Assembly: GCA_963746175.1 (NCBI GenBank)
Contig: CAVVAH010000001.1
Coordinates: 1,178,001 to 1,242,000 of the forward strand
Length of the DNA stretch: 64,000 nt
Direction: 5' to 3'
Source of the DNA: CAVVAH01 sp963746175
GTDB taxonomy: Bacteria; Actinomycetota; Actinomycetes; JACCUZ01
In this document: in pieces, positions 25,569-34,233 of the stretch
Position numbering within the stretch: position 1 is the stretch's first letter
Layout of the letters: every line of letters begins with the position of its first letter
Notes under the pieces: generated by a model
The model's database searches: none
The model's input: only the letters and a program-made list of their open reading frames with translations
Told to the model about the DNA's origin: nothing
Position numbers and translations under genes: made by a program

Positions 25569-26645
25569 TCAGGGCAGGGCGACCCGGATCACCTTGTCGT
25601 CGCCCGGCCCGGGGTTCGCCCGGCCGTCGCGGTTGGAGGTGGTGATCCAGAGCGAGCCGTCCGGCGCGGCCATCACCTGGCGGATCCGGCCGAAGCGGCC
25701 CGCGAGGTGCTTGCGCTTCTTCCCGGAGTCCGGGCCACGCAGCCGCACCGAGAACAGGCACTCGCCCTGCAGCGCACCGAGCCAGGCGCGTCCGTTGGCG
25801 ACCGCGACACCGGCCGGCGAGCAGGTCGAGGTCGGCGACCACTGGGCCAGCGGGTCGCGGTAGCCGCCGGCGCCGTCGGCCCCCTCGACGTACGGCCAGC
25901 CGTAGTTCGCGCCGCGCACGATCATGTTGAGCTCGTCGCTCTCCTTCTCGCCGAACTCGCTGGCCCACAGCTGTCCGCGCCGGTCGAAGGTGATGCCCTC
26001 GACGTTGCGGTGGCCCATCGACCAGGTGTGGTTGCCGAACGGGTTGTCCGACGGCACTCCGCCGGCCGGTGTGAGGCGCAGGATCTTGCCGCCGAGCGAG
26101 CTCCTGCTCTGCGCCCGCGAGCTCACCTCCCCGTCGCCGGTGCTGGCGTAGAGGAGACCGTCCGGCCCGAACACGAGCCCGCCGCCGTTGTGGTGCAGGT
26201 TCATCGGGATCCCGGCCAGCACGACCGTCCGCGTGCCCAGCGCGCCACCCGCGTAGGTGAACCGCACGATCCGGTTGTCGCTGCGGGTCGAGAGATAGGC
26301 GTAGACCAGCCGGTTGGACGCGAAGTCGGGGTGCAGAGCCAGCCCGAGCAGACCGCTCTCGCCCGCGTTGCCCACCTGGCTGTGCGCCTCGAGGTGACCC
26401 ACCCGGTGCCGGCCGCCGCCGCGCTTGACCACGTGGACGTCACCGCTGTCCCGCTCACCGACGAGAGCGTTGCCGCTGGGCAGGAAGGCCATCCCCCACG
26501 GGACACCGAGACCGTGGGCGAGCGTCCGGTCGACCCGCGGCGCCGCCTGGGCCGGCCCGGTGCCGGCGACGCCCGTGCCGAGGGCGGCACCACCCGCTGT
26601 GGCGAGCCCGGCCTTGAGCAGCGTGCGACGGTCGAAGCGGGTCAT
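25569..26645 (-). CDS. Exported PQQ-type sugar dehydrogenase (GSDH domain)
   Basis: A 358-residue six-bladed propeller of the soluble aldose/glucose-sorbosone dehydrogenase family, which oxidises aldoses at C1 with PQQ. A twin-arginine signal (TRFDRRTLLKAGLATAGGAA) indicates Tat export of a folded protein. Motifs: VPWGMAFLPSGNALVGERD, LLGLALHPDFASNRLVY, MNLHHNGGGLVFGPDGLLY, GHRNVEGITFDRRGQLW and GANYGWPYVEG, including the conserved catalytic-type His-Asn pair. Whether PQQ is made by this organism cannot be seen here. An AGAGGA site precedes the ATG. It follows the lysyl oxidase gene by 11 bp, so the two are probably cotranscribed. Confidence 0.92.
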   Translation of the reverse strand: MTRFDRRTLLKAGLATAGGAALGTGVAGTGPAQAAPRVDRTLAHGLGVPWGMAFLPSGNALVGERDSGDVHVVKRGGGRHRVGHLEAHSQVGNAGESGLLGLALHPDFASNRLVYAYLSTRSDNRIVRFTYAGGALGTRTVVLAGIPMNLHHNGGGLVFGPDGLLYASTGDGEVSSRAQSRSSLGGKILRLTPAGGVPSDNPFGNHTWSMGHRNVEGITFDRRGQLWASEFGEKESDELNMIVRGANYGWPYVEGADGAGGYRDPLAQWSPTSTCSPAGVAVANGRAWLGALQGECLFSVRLRGPDSGKKRKHLAGRFGRIRQVMAAPDGSLWITTSNRDGRANPGPGDDKVIRVALP

Positions 26646-26656
26646 GTCTGGTCCTC

Positions 26657-27607
26657 TCAGCGGCAGAGCGCGGTGGGGCGCTCGACGACCTTGGTGCGGT
26701 GGATCCGGAGCGCGCGCACCGACGAGTTGTTGTCGTTGTCGGACTCGACGAGCTGGTCGATCGGGTCGACGACCGTCTCCAGGCAGTACAGACCGTCCGG
26801 CAGGTCGTCGGGCAGCCGCAGCGCCTGACCGGCGAGGAAGCTCTGGTAGATGTCCATCCAGCCGACCGAGATCCCCTGCGGGCTCCGCTTGGTGCACGAG
26901 CCGTACGCGAGGTCGAAGCCGAACTCGCCGTACCGCGCAGGGACGCGGGCGGTGTCCCGGAGGCAGAAGCTCACCTTGCGCCGCGCCGACACGACGACGC
27001 CCTCGGTCTGGCCCTCCGCCACCGGCGTCCGCAGCGTGTAGCGCGCCGAGGCCTTGAAGTGCCAGTGGTGGTGCAGCGGGTGGTAGACCATGCAGCCGGC
27101 CCGGTGCCGGACGAGTCGGGTGTCCTTCTTCAGGTTGTAGCGGCCGTTGGCATTGCGGTCGACGTAGATGATCTGCGTCGAGTTGTGCTGGCCCTCGGGG
27201 CACGGCTGAAGGTTGTTGGGCCGCACCTCGATCGGCCCGGCCCCGATGTTGCCGAGCGACGACGAGAAGCGCAGCCGGCGGCCGTCCTTGCGCTCCTGGA
27301 GCGACAGCTGGTTGGCGGGCAGCGCGATCAGGTCCGGCAGCAGCCCGGGGACCGGCGGTGTCGTCGTCGTCGGGGTGGGCGTCGGCGTCGGTGTCGGCGT
27401 CGGTGTCGGAGTCGGAGTCGGAGTCGGAGTCTCTGTCGGAGTCTCCGTCGGAGTCTCGGTCGGAGTCACCGTCGGCGAGGAGGTCACACCCGCCGGACGG
27501 GTCGGGCCGTTGCCCGCGCCCTGGGCCGGGATCGCCCCGACCAGCACGGCCACCACCAGGGCACCGGCGGCCGCCAGCCCGCCTCGTGCGACGTTCGCCC
27601 CGAGCAT
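26657..27607 (-). CDS. Secreted lysyl oxidase-family protein with Pro-Thr linker
   Basis: A 316-residue secreted protein: Sec signal peptide (residues 1-30, ending IPAQGA), a PT-rich linker of about 45 residues (residues 45-90), then a lysyl oxidase-like domain. The copper-ligand motif HPLHHHWHF matches the His-rich copper talon, and the C-terminal PDGLYCLETVVDPIDQLVE and ESDNDNNSSV segments are typical of bacterial members. Eukaryotic lysyl oxidases oxidise peptidyl lysine; bacterial roles are not established. The linker is encoded by a hexanucleotide repeat (about 27370-27475). It is upstream of and close to the exported sugar dehydrogenase gene. Confidence 0.88.
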   Translation of the reverse strand: MLGANVARGGLAAAGALVVAVLVGAIPAQGAGNGPTRPAGVTSSPTVTPTETPTETPTETPTPTPTPTPTPTPTPTPTPTTTTPPVPGLLPDLIALPANQLSLQERKDGRRLRFSSSLGNIGAGPIEVRPNNLQPCPEGQHNSTQIIYVDRNANGRYNLKKDTRLVRHRAGCMVYHPLHHHWHFKASARYTLRTPVAEGQTEGVVVSARRKVSFCLRDTARVPARYGEFGFDLAYGSCTKRSPQGISVGWMDIYQSFLAGQALRLPDDLPDGLYCLETVVDPIDQLVESDNDNNSSVRALRIHRTKVVERPTALCR

Positions 27608-27867
27608 CCGTCAACTCACCCGCTTTGCCTGATCTGCGGCTTCTGGTGCGCGGACCCTAACGAACGAACCTGGCAGGAACGCCGGGGCACGCCGGGCGGG
27701 CCACGACGTGGAACCGGACCGTGACCTCGCGAGTGCCCGGCCGGCTGACCCGCCGCTGGGCAACCTGTGAGCGGCGTAAGAGGTAGGCACCGGTACCCGT
27801 GCGTGGGCGGCTCTCCTGCCGGGCCCGTCGTCGACCGACCGGCGGTCGGCGGGTGGGCGGTGGACAG

Positions 27868-28473
27868 TCAGAGCCAGCCGCGCTCCTCGGCGATGAGCAC
27901 CGCCTCGGCCCGGGTCCGGGCACCCGTCTTGCCCATCGCCGACGACAGGTAGTTGCGCACGGTGCCGTCACTGAGGACGAGCAGCCGGGCGATGTCGGCG
28001 ACGGTGCCGCCGGAGCGGGCGGCGACGAGCACGTCGCGCTCCCGGCCGGTCAGCGGCGACTCCCCGCTGGCCAGCGTCTCGGCGGCGAGAGCGGGATCGA
28101 CGACACGCAGCCCCTGGTGCACCCGGCGGATCGCGTCCGCGAGCTGCGCGGCCGGCGCGTCCTTGACCAGGAAGCCGGACGCGCCGGCCTCCATCGCCCG
28201 CCGGAGGTAGCCCGGCCGTCCGAACGTCGTGACGACGAGCACCCGGCAGCCGGGGAGCGCCTGGCGCAGCGCGCCGGTCGCGGCGATGCCGTCCAGCCCC
28301 GGCATCTCGATGTCCAGCACGGCGACGTCGGGACGCACGTCGCACGCCGTCGGGACCACGAGGTCGCCGCGCTCGACCTCGGCCACCACGTCGAGGTCGC
28401 TCTCCAGGGAGAGCAGCGCGGCCAGGGCGCCGCGGACCAGCGCCTGGTCGTCGGCCAGCAGGAGACGGATCAT
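27868..28473 (-). CDS. NarL/FixJ-family response regulator
   Basis: A 201-residue two-component regulator. The receiver domain (residues 1-120) has LLADDQALVRG, the phosphoacceptor Asp in VAVLDIEMPGLDG (near residue 54), and the Lys in SGFLVKDAPAAQL. The C-terminal LuxR-type helix-turn-helix (LTGRERDVLVAARSGGTVAD, then LVLSDGTVRNYLSSAMGKTG) has the DesR-like pattern. The ATG at 28473 is 7 bp from the stop of the cognate kinase gene. Target genes are not evident. Confidence 0.95.
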   Translation of the reverse strand: MIRLLLADDQALVRGALAALLSLESDLDVVAEVERGDLVVPTACDVRPDVAVLDIEMPGLDGIAATGALRQALPGCRVLVVTTFGRPGYLRRAMEAGASGFLVKDAPAAQLADAIRRVHQGLRVVDPALAAETLASGESPLTGRERDVLVAARSGGTVADIARLLVLSDGTVRNYLSSAMGKTGARTRAEAVLIAEERGWL

Positions 28474-28480
28474 CGGCCGG

Positions 28481-29641
28481 TCACGCCGGCACCTCGGCGT
28501 ACAGCCGGAAGCCGCCGTCCTCGACCGGCCCCGCGTCCAGCCGGCCGCCGACCTGGTCCAGCCGCTCGCGGAGGCCGGTGAGGCCCGAGCCCTCGTGCCC
28601 GTTCGGCCCCGGATGGCCGTCGTCGACGATCTCGACGCTGCGCGCGGAGACCGCCACCCGGACCCGCTGCGCGTCCGAGTGGCGGATGACGTTCGTGACG
28701 CCCTCGCGCAGCACCCAGCCGAACAGCTCGCGCCGCTCCCCGGGCACGTCGTCGACGGCGCCGGGCAGGTCGGCGACGACGCCGGCTGCGTCCAGGGCCG
28801 CTCGCGCCGAGGAGATCTCCGCGGCCAGCGTCACGCCGCGGTAGCCGGCCACGGTCGCGCGCACGTCGGCCAGCGCCTCCCGCGAGAGCCGCTCGATGTC
28901 GGCCACCTCCGCCGCCGCCCGCTGCGGGTCGGCGTCCATGACCCGGCGGGCCAGCTCGGACTTGACGGCGATGACCGTGAGGCTGTGGCCCAGCAGGTCG
29001 TGCAGGTCGCGGGCGAAGCGGGCCCGCTCCTGCTCGACGGCCAGCGACTTGAGCTCGAGGTGCGCTTCCGCGAGCGACCGGTTGCGCTTGATGACGCTCG
29101 CGAGCCCGAAGACGGCCGCCGACGCGGTGGCGATCGGGAGGTCGATCCAGACCGAGTTCGGCCACGAGTCGACGAGCAGCTGCAGCACCGGAGCGAGCAC
29201 CAGCAGGAAGGCGACGACCGCGAGAGCCTCCCGTGTCTCCAGGAGCATGATCGCGATGACGGCGACGAACACGAAGACGCTGAGCCCGTGCTGCCCGGTG
29301 ACGGGCAGGATGCTGCACGCGACGCCGAAGGCCCAGAGCACGAACAGGCGACGGCTGCGCGCGCTGACCCGCGGCGCCATCATCACGGGGACGATGAAGA
29401 CGTACGCGACGCAGAAGGCGAGCAGGCCGCCGAGAGCGAGGCTGCGCAGCTGCCACGACTGGTCGGCCTGGACCACGCTGACGAACGAGTCGGCGAGGAA
29501 CACCAGCCAGATGCCGCTGCCCAGGCGCCAGCGGGCGCTGCGGGGCTGGAAGAAGACGCGCTCGGCCTCGGACAGGCCGCTGCCGTCGTCGCACTCCTCC
29601 GCGCAGTCGGCAGGCCTGGTCAGCAGCCTCGGGAGTCGCAC
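28481..29641 (-). CDS. Sensor histidine kinase (HisKA_3, DesK-like)
   Basis: A 386-residue membrane kinase with five or six N-terminal membrane helices (about residues 40-165), a short coiled region and the dimerisation box ARFARDLHDLLGHSLTVIAV carrying the phosphorylated His (near 218). The HATPase_c domain has REGVTNVIRHSDA (N box), EIVDDGHPG and GSGLTGLRERLDQVGG (G box). No large extracellular sensor is present, so membrane state or a small ligand may be sensed. GTG 29641 is preferred because a TAGCGT box (29649-29654) lies 7 nt upstream; further upstream in-frame GTGs exist. Confidence 0.93.
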   Translation of the reverse strand: MRLPRLLTRPADCAEECDDGSGLSEAERVFFQPRSARWRLGSGIWLVFLADSFVSVVQADQSWQLRSLALGGLLAFCVAYVFIVPVMMAPRVSARSRRLFVLWAFGVACSILPVTGQHGLSVFVFVAVIAIMLLETREALAVVAFLLVLAPVLQLLVDSWPNSVWIDLPIATASAAVFGLASVIKRNRSLAEAHLELKSLAVEQERARFARDLHDLLGHSLTVIAVKSELARRVMDADPQRAAAEVADIERLSREALADVRATVAGYRGVTLAAEISSARAALDAAGVVADLPGAVDDVPGERRELFGWVLREGVTNVIRHSDAQRVRVAVSARSVEIVDDGHPGPNGHEGSGLTGLRERLDQVGGRLDAGPVEDGGFRLYAEVPA

Positions 29642-29823
29642 GCCCCGGACGCTAGCCGCCCTCACGTCAGGCCGCCGCACGCCGGTGGCGGGACAGCGCC
29701 GCGGCCGCGGAGCAGATCATCACGTCTGTCGTCATGACCACGACTCTGCCGTCGTACGCCGATGCGTCGGAGTGCGCGACGTCAGGACCTGCCCGTGACA
29801 GGTGTCATGGCAGGGTGACCCCC

Positions 29824-30630
29824 ATGAGCGGGACCATCGCGGTGTGCGTCGCCGGGGCGACGGGCTGGACCGGACGAGCCGTCGCCGAGGCGGTGCTCGC
29901 CGAGGCGGACCTGGACCTGCGCTCGGCCGTGGCTCGCTCGTCAGCGGGTGCCGACCTGGGCACCGCCTGGGGTCTCGAGGCCAACGGCGTCCCGGTGGTG
30001 GCCGATGCCGGCGACGCGCTCGACGGTGTCGACGTGCTCGTCGACTACACCTCCCACGACGCCGCGAAGCGGCACGCGCTGACTGCTGTGTCCCACGGGG
30101 TGCACGTCGTCATCGGCTCCTCCGGCCTGACGGCCGACGACTTCGCCGAGATCGACAGCGCTGCCCGCGCCGCCGGCGTCGGTGTCGTCGCCGCCGGCAA
30201 CTTCTCGCTCACCGCGGCGATGGCGCAGGCCGCGGCGCTGCTGGTGGCGCCGTACCTGCCGGACCGCGAGGTCCTCGACTACGCGTCGGCCGGCAAGCCG
30301 GACGCACCGAGCGGCACCGCCCGTGAGCTGGCCGAGCGGCTCGGCGAGGTGTCGCGGCCGTCCCTGGTGGTCGCGGTCGCCGACACCGGCGGGCACCCCG
30401 AGGCGCGCGGCGCGACCATCGCCGGCACCCAGGTGCACTCGGTGCGCCTGCCGGGATTCGTGGTCTCCACCGAGGTCGTCTTCGCGCTCCCCGACGAGCG
30501 GCTGGTGATCCGGCACGACGCCGGCGGCACACCCGCGCCGTACGTCGCCGGCACGCTGCTCGCGATCCGGGCTGCGCCGCAGCGCGTCGGCCTCGTCCGC
30601 GGCCTCGACTCCCTGCTGCTCGGGGGCTAG
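29824..30630 (+). CDS. DapB-like dihydrodipicolinate reductase family protein
   Basis: A 268-residue protein with the DapB fold. The N-terminal Rossmann motif is VAGATGWTGRAVAEAV and the second-domain signature GKPDAPSGTARELAERLG matches the DapB substrate loop. However, the paired histidines that precede this loop in lysine-pathway DapB (E-HH-x-K) are replaced by YASAGKP. This enzyme may therefore reduce a different substrate, or be a paralogue of the true DapB. The ATG at 29824 follows a CAGGGT box by 7 nt, suggesting a leaderless mRNA. Its stop overlaps the convergent gene by 4 bp. Confidence 0.85.
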   Translation: MSGTIAVCVAGATGWTGRAVAEAVLAEADLDLRSAVARSSAGADLGTAWGLEANGVPVVADAGDALDGVDVLVDYTSHDAAKRHALTAVSHGVHVVIGSSGLTADDFAEIDSAARAAGVGVVAAGNFSLTAAMAQAAALLVAPYLPDREVLDYASAGKPDAPSGTARELAERLGEVSRPSLVVAVADTGGHPEARGATIAGTQVHSVRLPGFVVSTEVVFALPDERLVIRHDAGGTPAPYVAGTLLAIRAAPQRVGLVRGLDSLLLGG

Positions 30631-31844
30631 GGCAGCGCCGCCGCCTTGCGCAGCCAGTGCGCCGGGTCGCCGGAGTGGTAGACGCGCTCGTCGGGCTCGA
30701 TGCCGTCCAGGAAGACCTGGTAGATCAACGCTTGCCGCAGCGCTCGGACCGGGCCGAGCAGCTCGGCGGCCCGGTCCGGGTCGCAGCCCGGGACCGCGTC
30801 CCGCCACAGCCCGGCCCAGTGCGCGCGCAGCGGGTCGCGCTGCTCGTCGCGGATGCTGGCCAGCGTCGCCGCCTGGTCGAGCAAGGGGTTCCCGATGCCG
30901 CAGTCGCCCCAGTCCAGGAGCACGCTGCGGCCGTCCGGCGCGTCCGACCCCCGGGTGTTGCCGGGATGGAAGTCGCCGTGCACGAACGTGTCCGGGACAC
31001 CGCACTCGGCGACGGCCGCGAACCGATGCGGCAGGCCGTCGACGATGGCGTGCAGCCGGCTCACGTCGTCCGCACCGAGGTCGCCGCCGGCCACCGACAG
31101 CAGCTGCTCGGCTGCCGGCACGAACGCCTCGGCCCGCCAGTCCGGCGCGCCGACCTCCACGAGCTCCGGCACCCGGTCGACCCACTCGACCTGCAGTCCG
31201 ACCAGCATCGCGACGACCCGCTGGAGCACCGGCAGCTCGGCACCCCAGTGGTCCTCGCCGGGCACGTCGTCGAGCAGGACGCGCCGGCCTTCCGCGGCGA
31301 GGAGCGGCGGCACGACCTCGGTGTGGAGGCGGCGCAGCATGTCGCCCTCGTGCGCGAAGAACGGTGGCACCACTTTGAGCCAGGCCGGCCCCTCCGCCGT
31401 CGGGAGCCGCCAGATGCTCGACAGGTTCCAGGTCTTGATCTGCGCGGCGGGCCCGGTGCTGGGCCGTCCCGCGGCCGCCAGCTGTCCCTCCGCCCACGCG
31501 ACATCGGCGGCGGGCCCACCGGGCCTGGCGTACGGCAGCCGCAACGGGTGGTCCACCGTCGGGTCCGGACCGGCCCACGGTGCCAGGTCGCGGTCGGGAG
31601 CCGGGTCGACCTCGGCGAGATAGGTCGCCGGACCGCCGGCGGTGCCCCAGCCGGTCTCGGCGTGCAGCAGCCGCAGCACGGTCACGTCGACGCCGAACCG
31701 GTCCTTGGCGCCCGCGACGACGCCCTCCACCTCCTGCCACCACGGGACCGCCACCTCGAACGGTGGCAGGCTGCCCAGGACGGTGCCCGCGCCGTCGCAA
31801 AGGAGCAGGGTGGCCACCTTCGGCGGGAAGTCGGGGGACGGCAC
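30627..31844 (-). CDS. Phosphotransferase family protein (APH fold) with N-terminal extension
   Basis: A 405-residue protein. The C-terminal half has the aminoglycoside phosphotransferase/choline kinase fold: FVHGDFHPGNTRG (catalytic Asp and His) and SVLLDWGDCGIGNPLLD (metal-binding Asp). The N-terminal 130 residues, starting VATLLLCDGAGTVLGSLPPF, look like a small extra domain I do not identify with confidence; it may be NUDIX-like. Substrate unknown; resistance is possible but unsupported. GTG 31844 is preceded 6 nt upstream by TAGGGT (31851-31856), a leaderless start. Confidence 0.85.
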   Translation of the reverse strand: MPSPDFPPKVATLLLCDGAGTVLGSLPPFEVAVPWWQEVEGVVAGAKDRFGVDVTVLRLLHAETGWGTAGGPATYLAEVDPAPDRDLAPWAGPDPTVDHPLRLPYARPGGPAADVAWAEGQLAAAGRPSTGPAAQIKTWNLSSIWRLPTAEGPAWLKVVPPFFAHEGDMLRRLHTEVVPPLLAAEGRRVLLDDVPGEDHWGAELPVLQRVVAMLVGLQVEWVDRVPELVEVGAPDWRAEAFVPAAEQLLSVAGGDLGADDVSRLHAIVDGLPHRFAAVAECGVPDTFVHGDFHPGNTRGSDAPDGRSVLLDWGDCGIGNPLLDQAATLASIRDEQRDPLRAHWAGLWRDAVPGCDPDRAAELLGPVRALRQALIYQVFLDGIEPDERVYHSGDPAHWLRKAAALP

Positions 31845-31989
31845 CGGGTGACCCTAACGACCGGTTGGGTAAAGCCTTGCTCCCAGGGCCCCGCCCGAGC
31901 ACGTTCGGGCGTACGGTCAGGAGGACGCCCTCGTTTCGCCCCGGACCCGGTTCCGCGATGGGATCACGGGAGATCCGAAGGGGCCCCTG

Positions 31990-32340
31990 ATGGCCGAGCA
32001 CGTTCCCACTCAAGCCGCTCGCGCGATCGAGCTGCCGGCCACCCCGGCCGAGACGCCGAGCCTGCACATCGCCTCCGGTGCGGATGCGATCGAGGAGGCG
32101 TCTCGTGACGATCGCCTCGACGCGATCCTCACCCGCGGAGACATCCGCGACCAGGCGGCCGAACGGCGCGACCGACGCGCTGACAGCCGTCCTGTGACCG
32201 GTGATGGTCAGGCCGGGCTGGACCGAGACTGGGCCGGACGGGATCGCGACTCGGCGGCCATGGATCGTGCGGACCTCGTCGGCCTGCTGCACGCGCAGGA
32301 GCACGACCCGCGGCGGCCAGTCTTCGTGGAGGAGGTCTGA
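31990..32340 (+). CDS. Hypothetical charged repeat protein
   Basis: A 116-residue cytoplasmic protein with no membrane segment. The second half consists of Arg/Asp/Ala-rich heptad-like repeats (RDQAAERRDRRAD, then LDRDWAGRDRDSAAMDRAD), of the type that precede signalling domains in some actinobacterial proteins; no such domain follows here. GAAGGGG lies 6 nt before the ATG. The 145-bp upstream region separates it from the divergent phosphotransferase gene. Function unknown. Confidence 0.65.
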   Translation: MAEHVPTQAARAIELPATPAETPSLHIASGADAIEEASRDDRLDAILTRGDIRDQAAERRDRRADSRPVTGDGQAGLDRDWAGRDRDSAAMDRADLVGLLHAQEHDPRRPVFVEEV

Positions 32341-32429
32341 GACCTCGGCCCGCCAGACCGCCCGCGTCGCCAGCCGACCCCCCCGCTCGGCGACGCGGGC
32401 CCTGGGCGTCTCGTGGCCCGTGAACGCCC

Positions 32430-33824
32430 TCAGCAGCCGAGGAGGCGCTGGGCCAGCCAGCCTGGCACGGCATCGAGACCGACCCGCTCCTGCTGCATCG
32501 TGTCGCGCTCGCGGATGGTGACCGCGTTGTCGTCGAGGGTGTCGAAGTCGACGGTGATGCAGAACGGCGTGCCGATCTCGTCCTGCCGGCGGTACCGGCG
32601 CCCGATGGCCCCGGCGTCGTCGAACTCCACGTTCCAGCTCTGCCGCAGCTGAGTGGCCAGGTCCTTCGCCTTGGGCGACAGGTCGGCGTTGCGTGACAGC
32701 GGGAGCACCGCCGCCTTCACCGGCGAGAGCCGCGGGTCGAGGCGCATGACGGTGCGCTTCTCCATGGTGCCCTTGGCGTTCGGCGCCTCGTCCTCGCTGT
32801 AGGCGTCGAGCATGAAGGCGAGCGTGGCGCGGGTCAGGCCGAGCGCCGGCTCGACGACGTACGGCGTCCAGCGCTCGCCCTTCTCCTGGTCGAAGTAGGT
32901 GAGGTCGACACCGGAGTGCTTGGAGTGCGCAGTGAGGTCGAAGTCGGTGCGGTTGGCCACGCCCTCGAGCTCGTCGAACTCCTTGCCGCCGAAGTTGAAG
33001 CGGTACTCGATGTCGACCGTGCGCTTGGAGTAGTGCGAGAGCTTCTCCCGGGGGTGCTCGTAGGTCCGCAGGTTGTCCTCGCGCACGCCGAGGCCGGTGA
33101 ACCAGCTCCAGCGCTGCTGGAGCCAGTAGTCGAACCACTCCTCGTCCGTGCCCGGCTCGACGAAGTACTCCATCTCCATCTGCTCGAACTCGCGGGTCCG
33201 GAAGATGAAGTTGCCCGGCGTGATCTCGTTGCGGAACGACTTGCCGGTCTGCGCGATGCCGAACGGCGGCTTCTTGCGCGCCGAGGTCATGACGTTGAGG
33301 AAGTTGACGAAGATGCCCTGCGCGGTCTCGGGGCGCAGGTAGTGCAGCCCCTCCTCGCTCTCGACCGGCCCGAGATAGGTCTTCAGCAGGCCGGAGAACT
33401 GCCGCGGCTCGGTGAAGGCGCCCTTGGTGCCGCAGTTGGGGCAGTTGACGTCCTTGAGGCCGTGCGCCGGCGGCGAGCCCTTCTTGGCCTCGTACGCCTC
33501 CTCGAGATGGTCGGCCCGGAACCGCTTGTGGCAGGACTGGCACTCGACCAGCGGGTCGCTGAACGTGTCGACGTGGCCGGAGGCCACCCAGACGTCCCGG
33601 GCGAGGATCACCGCGGAGTCGAGACCGACGACGTCCTCGCGGGTCTGGACCATCGCCTTCCACCACTGGCGGCGGACGTTCTCCTTGAGCTCCACGCCGA
33701 GGGGGCCGTAGTCCCAGGCCGAGCGGGTGCCGCCGTAGATCTCGCTGCTGGGGTAGACGAACCCCCGGCGCTTGCTGAGGCTGACGATCGCGTCGTTGCG
33801 CGCGGCTTCACTGCTCTTGGCCAC
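32430..33824 (-). CDS. glyS: Glycyl-tRNA synthetase
   Basis: A 464-residue class II synthetase (alpha2 type) that charges tRNA-Gly. The N-terminal segment [18 protein letters not shown], motif 2 region [20 protein letters not shown], motif 3 region [18 protein letters not shown], and the C-terminal anticodon-binding domain are all present. Cysteine pairs CQSC and CPNC near residues 95-135 suggest a zinc ribbon insert. The start is set at GTG 33824 because GGAGG lies 5 nt upstream; the ATG at 33836 has no ribosome site. Gene order (glyS, fur-family, uppS, recO) is conserved in Actinobacteria. Confidence 0.96.
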   Translation of the reverse strand: MAKSSEAARNDAIVSLSKRRGFVYPSSEIYGGTRSAWDYGPLGVELKENVRRQWWKAMVQTREDVVGLDSAVILARDVWVASGHVDTFSDPLVECQSCHKRFRADHLEEAYEAKKGSPPAHGLKDVNCPNCGTKGAFTEPRQFSGLLKTYLGPVESEEGLHYLRPETAQGIFVNFLNVMTSARKKPPFGIAQTGKSFRNEITPGNFIFRTREFEQMEMEYFVEPGTDEEWFDYWLQQRWSWFTGLGVREDNLRTYEHPREKLSHYSKRTVDIEYRFNFGGKEFDELEGVANRTDFDLTAHSKHSGVDLTYFDQEKGERWTPYVVEPALGLTRATLAFMLDAYSEDEAPNAKGTMEKRTVMRLDPRLSPVKAAVLPLSRNADLSPKAKDLATQLRQSWNVEFDDAGAIGRRYRRQDEIGTPFCITVDFDTLDDNAVTIRERDTMQQERVGLDAVPGWLAQRLLGC

Positions 33825-33868
33825 GGTGGCCTCCATCCGGCTGGTTGTCGGCGGTCGAGCCCTCGACA

Positions 33869-34171
33869 CTAGCGCTCGGTCGGGCGCCGCTTCGCACCGA
33901 GGACCTCGAAGGCGCTGGGCTCGGTCACCGCGTAGGCCATCACCGCGGGAGCCGTCATCTTCACGTCGTACGACGAGAGCGCCCGCCGGTAGGCACCGAC
34001 GCCCTCCCACTCGCTGGCGACGACCCAGAGCTCCTGGTCGTCGGCGGCCCGGCCGAGATGCCCGCGGACGAAACCAGGCAGCCCGGCGAGCAGCGCAAGC
34101 AGGTCGTCGGCGGCAGTCCGGAAGGAGTCGGCGGCGTCGGCGGGGACGCGGGCCCGGGTCAGCACCAGCAC
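33869..34171 (-). CDS. Antibiotic biosynthesis monooxygenase-fold (ABM) protein
   Basis: A 100-residue single ABM domain, a dimeric ferredoxin-like fold. [20 protein letters not shown] and [20 protein letters not shown] followed by [18 protein letters not shown] show the typical strand-helix pattern. Members include small monooxygenases and heme-degrading proteins; no specific role can be given. GTG 34171 is 6 nt behind a TAGGCT box (34178-34183), a leaderless promoter that is divergent from the ZIP transporter gene and shares its candidate Zur site. Confidence 0.85.
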   Translation of the reverse strand: MLVLTRARVPADAADSFRTAADDLLALLAGLPGFVRGHLGRAADDQELWVVASEWEGVGAYRRALSSYDVKMTAPAVMAYAVTEPSAFEVLGAKRRPTER

Positions 34172-34197
34172 GGCGTCAGCCTAGTCGTATCGGCGAA

Positions 34198-34217
34198 TGA
34201 AAACCGTTGTCGTTTCC
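34198..34217. promoter_or_regulatory. Candidate Zur box in divergent ABM/ZIP promoter region
   Basis: TGAAAACCGTTGTCGTTTCC is an A/T-rich imperfect palindrome in very GC-rich surroundings. Its GAAAAC and GTTTC half-sites resemble actinobacterial zinc-uptake-regulator sites. It ends just upstream of the ZIP gene's TACCGT box (34222-34227). The ZIP gene is followed by a Fur/Zur-type regulator gene, which supports the assignment; it is otherwise inferred. Confidence 0.4.
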
Positions 34218-34233
34218 GTGCTACCGTCTCGAC

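Noticed and set aside
30627..31844. APH-fold protein as an aminoglycoside resistance gene
   Set aside because: Only the general kinase motifs are shared; nothing in sequence or context supports a drug substrate.
32341..32429. Possible gene or RNA between the charged-repeat protein and glyS
   Set aside because: Only 89 bp, with no start signal or structure that stands out.
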